From positions 1-5,204 of the forward strand of contig CAZKTU010000354.1 of the NCBI GenBank assembly GCA_964555675.1: a DNA stretch of 5,204 nucleotides, written 5' to 3'. The DNA is from CAIWXH01 sp964555675. Lineage in GTDB: Bacteria > Chloroflexota > Chloroflexia > Chloroflexales > Chloroflexaceae. The position numbers and the translations under genes were made by a program. A model generated the notes under the pieces. That model made no database searches, was not told the DNA's origin, and was given only the letters and a program-made list of their open reading frames with translations. Position 1 is the stretch's first letter. Each line of letters begins with the position of its first letter. Shown in pieces: positions 1 through 5,204 of this stretch.

Positions 1-108
1 CCGTTGACGACCCCGCCACAGCCCCACGAGCGAACGCGTCGGACGCAAAGGCGGTGGTACCGCGTTCTGGGCGGCCAAATCGTCGCGCCGTGTTTAATCG
101 GATCTCAA

Positions 109-137
109 CCGACGGAGGCCCTGCATGCCGTTATAAT
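109..137 (+). promoter_or_regulatory. Putative sigma70-type promoter of the peptidase gene
   Basis: A perfect TATAAT hexamer lies at 132-137. Seventeen bases upstream, CCGACG (109-114) matches the TTGACA consensus only in its GAC core, so the -35 is weak. Transcription would begin near 144 and give a leader of about 94 bases before the start codon at 238. The exact -10 match stands out in such GC-rich DNA, but sigma factor preferences in this lineage are assumed rather than shown. Confidence 0.45.
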
Positions 138-224
138 GAGCAGCGCCCCTTCTTTCTCTACTAAGTAGCCCCGTAGGCGCGGCAGCTTGCCCTGGCGTGT
201 TTTCTGCTATCTGCTGACGGTATA

Positions 225-233
225 GGGGGGGAG
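225..233 (+). promoter_or_regulatory. Ribosome-binding site of the peptidase gene
   Basis: Seven G followed by AG, four bases before ATG at 238, form a purine-rich Shine-Dalgarno-like stretch. It supports this start. An in-frame TAG at 223-225 also rules out any start further upstream. The uninterrupted G tract is unusual for a ribosome-binding site. Confidence 0.55.
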
Positions 234-237
234 ACCT

Positions 238-342
238 ATGCGACGGCTATGTGCGCCAACCTCGGGTAGACGCCTGACTCTACTCCTGCTCGCCGCCCTG
301 CTCGTCGGCGCCCTCGGGGGCGCCCAGCCCGTCGCCCAGGCC
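238..342 (+). other. Signal peptide of the C11 peptidase
   Basis: The N-terminus has four Arg (residues 2, 3, 11, 12), then a Leu/Ala-rich hydrophobic core at about 13-27, and an AQA cleavage motif (Ala33-Gln34-Ala35) before Gly36. This fits Sec export and signal peptidase I. The Arg11-Arg12-Leu run just before the core loosely resembles a Tat motif but lacks the full S/T-R-R-x-F-L-K pattern. Cys5 precedes the core, so it is not a lipobox cysteine. An alternative cleavage site after Ala29 is possible. Confidence 0.8.
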
Positions 343-3318
343 GGCCCAACGGCCGCCCAGGCCCCCGCCTCCGACCTGCTCGCAACCGATCCGGCCGCGC
401 CCGCGACCCCGCTGATCAGCCTGCCCAGCAGCCCCATCGCCGCCGAGCCCCGCGCCCTTACCCGGGTCGCGCCCGGCGAGAAGCGCGGCGGCCTGACCCC
501 CGGGGCCATCTCGTTCGGCGCGCCCGCTACAGCCCGCCTGGCCGACCTGAGCAGCGGCTGCACCAACCTGAGCAGCAACGGTGCCTTCGAGGCCGGCTTC
601 GACGAGCAGGACACCCCGATCATCTACGACTGGGTCGAGATCACCAGTACGCTCAACCTCGACGATGTCGAGTATGTCTCCTACCCCTACGGCGTCCATA
701 TGACCGACGCCGATGAGCTGGGCGCGCCCGACGATGGCGATGGGGTCGACTTCTTTGACGAGGATTGGTTCGGCCAGGACTTCACCGTCCCCGCCGAGAC
801 CCGCAGCCTGCTGATCGACTTCTCGATCAAGTACCCCTCGGGTGGCGACTACGATCTGGACCCCGCCGACTTCGGCTACATGGAGCTGTACCTAGTCGAC
901 GCGAACGGCGACCTGGTCGACGCCTTTCCGAGCACGCCGATCCTCGACGGGGCGATCATCTGGCGGCTCGATAGGGTGTTCGAAGAAGATCCAGTCGACC
1001 CCACCAACCAGTGGTGGCGCCTGATCAACTTCGCCAGTGACGAGGGCCTGCCCGCCGAGTTCAACCTGCTGCGCGGGCAGCGCGTGGCGATCGTCTTCAG
1101 CCAGCTGGGCGACAAGCTGACGCCCTACGAGCAGCCCATCCTCGACAATGTCCAGGTGATCGCCTGCCCCCAGCCGAGCGAGCCCAACATCGCCATCGAG
1201 GGCACCGTCTCGCTCCAGGGCCTGCCCCAGGACGGCCTTGAGCGCATCTCGAGCGCCAATATGGCCCTGCTCTACTCGCCAGACGGGGTGGATGAGGAGC
1301 TGATCCGCACGGTCACGCCGCGCACCAACGGCTTCTACCGCTTCACCGGCCTACCCGACCTGGGCCCGGGCGGCTACTACCAGGTACTCTACCTCAAGAG
1401 CGGCCTCGAGGAGGATGGGGCCTTCCCCAACGACCCGACTCGCCTGTCTTACTACGCCGGGCCGCGCATCACCGCCGACGAGATTCCGGCCGCGATCCCC
1501 GGCGACCTCTCGCGCGACGTGGTCGAGGTCGACTTCGAGATCCTCGATACGACCCTGCTCGGCCCCAGCCACCTGGCCGAAGTGTCGGGCGATGTGACCT
1601 TCAGCTGGAGCCCCAGCCCGATCGCCGGGGCGCGCTACCTGGTCTGCTTCTTCGACCCCGCCACCGACGACGACTATTGCACGAAGCCCACAACCGCCAC
1701 CTCGATCAGCGCCAGCGGGGATGCCCTCAAGGCGGTCTGGCCGGGCTTCCTCTACGAGCAGACCCTGGGCTGGTATGTGCGCGTGCTCGGCCCGAGCTAC
1801 AACCCCGCCGCGCCCGTCTTCGAGGATATCGGCGCCAGCGCCTACAGCAACTACCTCACCTTCTTCGAGCAGGCCGCCGTCGCGCCCGCGCCGCCGCCCG
1901 TGGAGACGACCCAGCCCCCCGGCGCGACCGGCGGCGAGAGCTGGACGCTCATGTTCTACATGGCCGGCGACGACGAGGATCTGACCAATCCGCCCGGCTT
2001 CGCCCGCAGCATGCAGGACATGATCCCGGCCCTGCTCGGCCTGGCCGACGCCAACCCCGACGTCAATATCGTCGTGCAGTTCGACTTCTTCGAGACCGAC
2101 CAGTCGCCCGTCGCCGAGAGCCTGCGCGGCACCCAGTATTGCTACTTCAAGCCCGGCGAGCTCAACCTGGCCACCCTCTGCCAGCAGCTCGGCGAGAAGA
2201 ATATGGCCGACGAGGCGACCCTGACCGGGTTCGTCAACCGGGCCCTGGCCAGCTACCCCGCCGATCATACGGCCCTGATCATCCTGGGCCACGGCAGCCC
2301 CGTGGCCGGGGTGGCCGGCGACCGCACCGGCGTCGACGACGCCATGGACCCGACCGAGCTCGATCTGGCCCTCAAGGGCGCCAACCTCAACCAGCCCGCC
2401 CGCAAGCTCGACGCAATCGTCTTCTACAACTGCCTCATGGGCGGCTACGAGGTGGCCAGCGTGGTCGCCCCCTACGCCGACTATATGGTGGCCAGCCCGA
2501 ATATCGCCACCCTGATCGACATCAACACGTCGATCGTCGAGCTGGCGAGCGCCAACGCCAGCAACCCGCGGGCCTTCGCCACCGGCATCGTCGCGGCCTA
2601 CGCCGGCGCGATGCAGGCCTACAACGAGCAGTTCGGCAATACCGTCTCGATCGCCATGGCCGCCTACGACCTGAGCAAGCTCACGACGATCACGCCCCTG
2701 GTCAACGCCCTGGCCCAGGCCCTGATCGACAATCTGAGCCGGCCCGAGGTGCGCGACGCCCGCAATACCGTCCAGGAGTACGATTCGTCGGCCCCGCTCC
2801 TGTGGGGCTTCAACGTCAGCCGCGAGGACGCCCTGGTCGACCTGGGCAACCTGGCGACGCGGCTGGCGAGCAGCCCCAACGCCGCCGTGAGCGGCGCGGC
2901 CCAGGCTCTGCTGAACGCCCTCGGCGCCCCCGGCGCACCCGGCGCCTTCGTGATCGCCAACGCCGCCAGCTCGGGCCTGGCCGACCTGCGCGAGGGCGGC
3001 CGCCACAGCTTCGCCCCGGGGGCCGCCACGGGCCTCTCGATCTACTTCCCCAACGGCAACACCCAGGGCGGCCAGGCCGCCATGACCCGCTTCTACCTGC
3101 TCTACTACCGCCAGCTGGCCTTCGGACGCGGCACCTGGGACGAGCTGGTCGACGCGACCCGCACCGGCCTGCCCAGCCTCCCGCGCGGCATCAGGCTCAA
3201 TAGCCTGGCCGGCGCCCCGGGCACCACCCTGCAGAACCTCGTCGCCGCCGAGCTCTTCCCGGCCGCCCCCAGCATGCCCGGTAGCTCCAGCCTCTTTATG
3301 CCCATGGTGGTGCGTTAA
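238..3318 (+). CDS. Secreted multidomain clostripain-family (C11) cysteine peptidase
   Basis: This is a predicted exported cysteine endopeptidase of 1026 residues. In order: a signal peptide (about 1-35); an Ala/Pro-rich pro-segment (36-105); a jelly-roll-like domain (about 108-310) opening with CTNLSSNGAFEAGF and closing with LDNVQVIAC, so Cys108 and Cys310 could form a disulfide; a carboxypeptidase-regulatory or Cna-B-like beta domain (about 317-437); an Fn3-like domain (about 443-545, Cys470/Cys481); a Pro-rich linker (about 549-567); and the C11 domain (from Trp569). Catalytic landmarks are WTLMFYMAGDDEDL (569-582), LGHGSP with His685, and FYNCLMGGYEVA with Cys732. The 47-residue His-Cys spacing fits the family, and GLSIYFP (932-938) is a typical late C11 motif. 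Arg696, Lys713 and Arg722-Lys723 lie between the catalytic residues, where C11 enzymes can self-cleave. Family members usually cut after Arg or Lys. Here the usual Asp two residues before Cys is Tyr730, so specificity is uncertain. The protein ends LFMPMVVR, a possible sorting tail. The peptidase assignment is firm; the N-terminal domain names are tentative. Confidence 0.92.
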   Translation: MRRLCAPTSGRRLTLLLLAALLVGALGGAQPVAQAGPTAAQAPASDLLATDPAAPATPLISLPSSPIAAEPRALTRVAPGEKRGGLTPGAISFGAPATARLADLSSGCTNLSSNGAFEAGFDEQDTPIIYDWVEITSTLNLDDVEYVSYPYGVHMTDADELGAPDDGDGVDFFDEDWFGQDFTVPAETRSLLIDFSIKYPSGGDYDLDPADFGYMELYLVDANGDLVDAFPSTPILDGAIIWRLDRVFEEDPVDPTNQWWRLINFASDEGLPAEFNLLRGQRVAIVFSQLGDKLTPYEQPILDNVQVIACPQPSEPNIAIEGTVSLQGLPQDGLERISSANMALLYSPDGVDEELIRTVTPRTNGFYRFTGLPDLGPGGYYQVLYLKSGLEEDGAFPNDPTRLSYYAGPRITADEIPAAIPGDLSRDVVEVDFEILDTTLLGPSHLAEVSGDVTFSWSPSPIAGARYLVCFFDPATDDDYCTKPTTATSISASGDALKAVWPGFLYEQTLGWYVRVLGPSYNPAAPVFEDIGASAYSNYLTFFEQAAVAPAPPPVETTQPPGATGGESWTLMFYMAGDDEDLTNPPGFARSMQDMIPALLGLADANPDVNIVVQFDFFETDQSPVAESLRGTQYCYFKPGELNLATLCQQLGEKNMADEATLTGFVNRALASYPADHTALIILGHGSPVAGVAGDRTGVDDAMDPTELDLALKGANLNQPARKLDAIVFYNCLMGGYEVASVVAPYADYMVASPNIATLIDINTSIVELASANASNPRAFATGIVAAYAGAMQAYNEQFGNTVSIAMAAYDLSKLTTITPLVNALAQALIDNLSRPEVRDARNTVQEYDSSAPLLWGFNVSREDALVDLGNLATRLASSPNAAVSGAAQALLNALGAPGAPGAFVIANAASSGLADLREGGRHSFAPGAATGLSIYFPNGNTQGGQAAMTRFYLLYYRQLAFGRGTWDELVDATRTGLPSLPRGIRLNSLAGAPGTTLQNLVAAELFPAAPSMPGSSSLFMPMVVR

Positions 3319-3323
3319 ATACG

Positions 3324-3340
3324 CGCAAGCCATGCTTGCG
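3324..3340. repeat. Short inverted repeat just after the peptidase stop
   Basis: CGCAAGC (3324-3330) and GCTTGCG (3334-3340) are exact reverse complements separated by CAT, giving a 7-bp stem with a 3-base loop five bases after the stop codon. No T-run follows, so it is more likely an mRNA 3'-end stabiliser or part of a compound terminator than a classic intrinsic terminator. Its left arm could also pair with GCTTGC at 3375-3380, in the loop of the next hairpin. Confidence 0.5.
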
Positions 3341-3358
3341 GCACATTAAGGGACCAGA

Positions 3359-3396
3359 GAGGGTTTCAGAGAGAGCTTGCACTCCCTGAAACCCTC
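3359..3396 (+). terminator. Strong hairpin, probable transcription terminator of the peptidase gene
   Basis: GAGGGTTTCAG (3359-3369) pairs perfectly with CTGAAACCCTC (3386-3396), an 11-bp stem. After one mismatch, GAG (3371-3373) and CTC (3382-3384) extend it, leaving an 8-base loop. It starts 41 bases after the stop codon of the peptidase gene. No U-tract follows, so it is not a canonical intrinsic terminator; a U-less hairpin terminator or a processing/stability element are both possible. This is the longest perfect stem I found in the window. Confidence 0.5.
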
Positions 3397-3436
3397 CAAC
3401 TCGCGACCCCGACGTGACCGACCCTTACTCCGGGCG

Positions 3437-3462
3437 CCCCTCTCCCGATTCGGCGAGAGGGG
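3437..3462. promoter_or_regulatory. Inverted repeat abutting the cyclase promoter and start
   Basis: CCCCTCTC (3437-3444) pairs with GAGAGGGG (3455-3462). Inside it, CCG (3445-3447) pairs with CGG (3451-3453) around an ATT loop, with only C3454 bulged. That makes 11 bp ending two bases before the TACAAT element and 13 bases before the cyclase ATG. As DNA it could be an operator overlapping the -35/spacer region. As RNA it would hide the purine-rich GAGAGGGGG, the only Shine-Dalgarno-like stretch for this gene. A terminator role is less likely because no T-run follows. Confidence 0.5.
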
Positions 3463-3463
3463 G

Positions 3464-3469
3464 TACAAT
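3464..3469 (+). promoter_or_regulatory. Candidate -10 element of the cyclase gene (possibly leaderless)
   Basis: TACAAT matches the TATAAT consensus at five of six positions and ends six bases before ATG (3476-3478). Initiation at the usual distance would fall on or beside the A of the start codon, giving a leaderless mRNA. No good -35 is visible at the expected 3441-3447, where the arm of the inverted repeat lies, so an activator might be needed. The alternative is that the gene is transcribed from upstream and uses GAGAGGGGG (3455-3463), 12 bases from the ATG, as a poorly spaced ribosome-binding site. Confidence 0.3.
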
Positions 3470-3475
3470 AGAGCT

Positions 3476-5204
3476 ATGACCCAGCACTCTGTCAGTCAGA
3501 CCCTCGTGCGCACCCTGGTGAGCTATCTGCCGCCGGCAGTGGCGCGGGCGATCCACGCCGACCCGCGGCCCCTCGAGGCGCCGCGCGAGGACCGCGCCCA
3601 CGCCGCGGTGCTGCTGGCCGACGTGTCGGGCTTCACCGCCCTGACCGAGGCCCTGGCCGGCCGGGGCGCGGGCGGCGTCGAGGAGCTGACGACCCTGCTC
3701 AATGGCTACTTCAGCCGCATGATCGGCGTCCTCGAGGAGGCCGGGGGCGAGGTGGTGCAGTTCAGCGGCGACGCTCTGGTCGCGATCTTCCCGAGCGAGT
3801 GCGAGGAGCGCCTGCCCGAGACGGTGGCCGTCGCCTACGAGGCCGCCCAGGCTATGCAGGCGGCCATGGCTGATTTCGCCCACCTGGCCACGACTGTCGG
3901 CGACCTGGTCCTGGCGATGAAGATCGCGATCGGCGCCGGCTCGGTGCTGGCCATGTCGATCGGCGGCGAGAAGAAGCGCTGGCAATATCTGATCGCCGGC
4001 TCGCCCATGCGCCAGGTCGCCGAGGGCGAGAAGGGCGCGGCCCCCGGCGCGATTGTGCTGAGCCAGCCCGCCGCCGAGCTCCTGGCTCGCGCCACGGGGC
4101 CGAGCCAGCCGCGCCGCATGACGCCCCCCGCCGAGCTCGACTGGTCCCACGCCGACACGGCCACCATCGAGGCCCTCAGCCTGCATATCCCGCGGGCGAT
4201 CACCACCCGCCTGGCCACCGAAGAGCGCTGGATGGCCGAGCTGCGCCGTATGAGTGTGCTCTTCATCGGGGTCAGCGGCCTCGAAGAGCAGGGCGACGAT
4301 ACGGTCGGCTACTTCCACGCCTGCATGCGCTCGCTCCAGGAGGTCACCTACCGCCACGAGGGCAGCCTGAACAAGTTCCAGGTCGACGACAAGGGCGTGA
4401 TCGGGCTCATCCTCTTCGGGGCGCCGCCCATGGCCCACGCCGACGACCCGTTGCGGGCGGTGCGCTGCGCCCTGGCCCTGCGCCAGGCCGCCGAGCTGCT
4501 GGGCCTGACGATCGCGATCGGGGTCACCACCGACCAGGTCTTCACCGGCCCGATCGGCAGCCCGAGCCGCCGCGAGTATACGGTGATGGGCAACGCCGTC
4601 AACCTGGCCGCCCGCCTGATGGGCCATATTCAGCGCGGCGAAGAGGCCGGCATCCTCTGCGACTTCGCCACCTACCAGGCCGCCCGCGCCGAGATCCACT
4701 GGGCCACCCTGCCCCCGATCACGGTCAAGGGCCGCGCCGCCCCCGCCCGCGTCTACGCGCCCCTCAGCACGGCCACCGTCGGCGAGGCCCGCAGCCTGCG
4801 CCACGAGTCGGGCCTGCCTCTGGTCGGCCGCGAGGAGGAGCGCGAGCGCCTGATCACCGCCCTCGAGGACGTGGCCGACGGGGCCAGCCGGGTGCTCTTC
4901 CTCGAAGGCGAGGAGGGCATCGGCAAGAGCCGCCTGGTCGAGGAGTTGACCCGCCTCATGCGCGAGCGCGGCGTCGTCGGCCTGCTCGGCGCCGCCGAGT
5001 CCCTCGAACGCGAGCGCCCCTATAACGCCTGGCGCGAGCTGCTGGGCAGCTACTTCGACCTCGAGCTCTTCGCCCAGGGCGAGCCCCAGCGCGCACATAT
5101 CCTCAGCCGCCTGCAGCAGATCGCGCCCCACCTGCTCGAGCGCGCCCCACTGCTCAACGACATCCTCGGCCTGGGCCTGCCCGAGACACCCCTGACCGCC
5201 GGCC
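3476..5204 (+). CDS. Soluble-adenylyl-cyclase-like (ADCY10-type) class III cyclase with AAA ATPase domain, 3' truncated by window
   Basis: This cytosolic enzyme is predicted to make cAMP from ATP. The first 576 residues are present, with no stop before the edge. Cyclase domain C1 (about 44-200) has ADVSGFTALTE and FSGDALVAIF, giving metal ligands Asp49 and Asp99. Domain C2 (about 259-430) has NKFQVDDKG (Lys300) and EYTVMGNAVNLAAR (Thr369, Asn376, Arg380). From knowledge of mammalian sAC, these match Asp47, Asp99, Lys334, Thr405, Asn412 and Arg416, so a complete ATP site forms at the C1/C2 interface. C1 lacks the Asn/Arg pair and C2 lacks the first metal Asp (Gly265), as expected for a pseudosymmetric pair. 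An ATPase domain starts at LVGREEE (449-455), with Walker A GEEGIGKS (478-485) and RPYNAWRELL (514-523). sAC homologues continue with TPR-like repeats, not visible here. No signal peptide or membrane segment is seen, and the N-terminal ARAIHADP region matches the short lead-in of sAC. An upstream stop at 3347-3349 leaves only TTG/CTG as alternative starts, so ATG 3476 is preferred. Guanylate cyclase activity is unlikely given the Lys/Thr purine-site residues. Confidence 0.93.
   Translation, partial: MTQHSVSQTLVRTLVSYLPPAVARAIHADPRPLEAPREDRAHAAVLLADVSGFTALTEALAGRGAGGVEELTTLLNGYFSRMIGVLEEAGGEVVQFSGDALVAIFPSECEERLPETVAVAYEAAQAMQAAMADFAHLATTVGDLVLAMKIAIGAGSVLAMSIGGEKKRWQYLIAGSPMRQVAEGEKGAAPGAIVLSQPAAELLARATGPSQPRRMTPPAELDWSHADTATIEALSLHIPRAITTRLATEERWMAELRRMSVLFIGVSGLEEQGDDTVGYFHACMRSLQEVTYRHEGSLNKFQVDDKGVIGLILFGAPPMAHADDPLRAVRCALALRQAAELLGLTIAIGVTTDQVFTGPIGSPSRREYTVMGNAVNLAARLMGHIQRGEEAGILCDFATYQAARAEIHWATLPPITVKGRAAPARVYAPLSTATVGEARSLRHESGLPLVGREEERERLITALEDVADGASRVLFLEGEEGIGKSRLVEELTRLMRERGVVGLLGAAESLERERPYNAWRELLGSYFDLELFAQGEPQRAHILSRLQQIAPHLLERAPLLNDILGLGLPETPLTAG

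Larger units (their letters stand above)
1..237. other. Non-coding leader upstream of the peptidase gene
   Basis: No convincing gene lies here. Two + strand frames stay open from the left edge to stops at 166-168 and 162-164, but neither shows the strong C/G third-position bias of the two real genes, and neither translation resembles a known protein tail. The segment is visibly less GC-biased than its neighbours, with AT-rich patches at 92-98 and 131-137, as expected for a promoter region. It also has a 14-base pyrimidine run at 146-159 and a run of seven G at 225-231. A remnant of an upstream gene's 3' end cannot be excluded, because the window starts here. Confidence 0.6.

Noticed and set aside
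1..168. Possible 3' end of an upstream gene (two + frames open from the left edge)
   Set aside because: Third positions are not C/G-biased as in the two real genes, the translations show no family resemblance, and a promoter-like TATAAT lies inside. The window edge prevents a firm decision.
125..168. Mini-ORFs: GGAGG (114-118) before ATG CCG TTA TAA, overlapping by TAATG a ten-codon frame MSSAPSFSTK
   Set aside because: The spacing looks like a leader peptide, but the TATAAT box lies within these frames and transcription from it would start downstream of both ATGs. No attenuator or amino-acid repeat is visible.
246..290. Tat export signal in the peptidase N-terminus
   Set aside because: Two Arg precede the hydrophobic core, but the rest of the twin-arginine consensus is missing. 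A Sec signal explains the sequence as well or better.
1677..3203. Second + strand open frame (508 codons) inside the peptidase gene
   Set aside because: The product is almost entirely Arg, Gly, Pro, Ala and Gln, the mark of a frame-shifted high-GC reading, and has no domain.
1351..3333. Long open frame (660 codons) on the - strand opposite the peptidase
   Set aside because: It mirrors the C/G third-position bias of the + strand gene. Its translation is a Gly/Ala/Gln/Val-rich string without any recognisable domain, while the + strand has clear C11 catalytic motifs.
3923..4521. Identical 11-mer ATCGCGATCGG at 3923-3933 and 4511-4521
   Set aside because: Both copies encode the same IAIG strand in the two homologous cyclase domains (residues 150-153 and 346-349). 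It reflects domain homology and codon bias, not a separate repeat element or a HIP1-like site.
3425..5131. Long open frame (568 codons) on the - strand opposite the cyclase
   Set aside because: Its composition is typical of an antisense shadow in GC-rich DNA (Gly, Ala, Asp, His, Gln heavy), and it covers an unmistakable cyclase/ATPase coding sequence.

Overview
The window is GC-rich, with C or G at most third codon positions. It holds two genes on the + strand: one complete (238-3318) and one cut by the right edge (3476-5204+). The mix of features suggests a member of the Chloroflexota, probably a Chloroflexus/Roseiflexus/Kouleothrix-like lineage. The first gene is a large secreted C11 peptidase with lectin-like and Fn3-like modules and a C-terminal FMPMVVR-type tail. 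The second is a mammalian-sAC-like double cyclase fused to an ATPase. The taxonomic call is inference from gene style; no rRNA or marker gene is present.

Bases 1-237 are a non-coding leader with a perfect TATAAT box (132-137) and a G-rich ribosome-binding site (225-233). Bases 238-3318 encode a 1026-residue exported clostripain-family cysteine peptidase: signal peptide, Ala/Pro-rich pro-segment, jelly-roll-like domain, carboxypeptidase-regulatory-like domain, Fn3-like domain, C11 catalytic domain (His685/Cys732), and a short hydrophobic tail ending in Arg. Bases 3319-3475 form a 157-base gap with three inverted repeats. The middle one is the likeliest terminator. The last sits directly against a TACAAT box and the next start codon. 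Bases 3476-5204 encode the first 576 residues of a class III adenylate cyclase of the soluble-AC (ADCY10) layout: two cyclase homology domains, then an AAA/STAND-type ATPase with a Walker A motif. The C-terminal part is outside the window.

Nothing proves that the two genes act together. They are co-oriented, but a strong hairpin and a separate promoter-like element lie between them, so they may be independent units. The main points for a second look are four. The cyclase site is split and complete, but the two residues that bind bicarbonate in mammalian sAC are replaced. The peptidase has Tyr where C11 enzymes usually have an Asp two residues before the catalytic Cys. It also ends in a possible C-terminal sorting tail. 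Finally, the cyclase start region looks built either for leaderless expression or for a hairpin-masked ribosome-binding site. I found no mobile element, CRISPR array, tRNA or rRNA.
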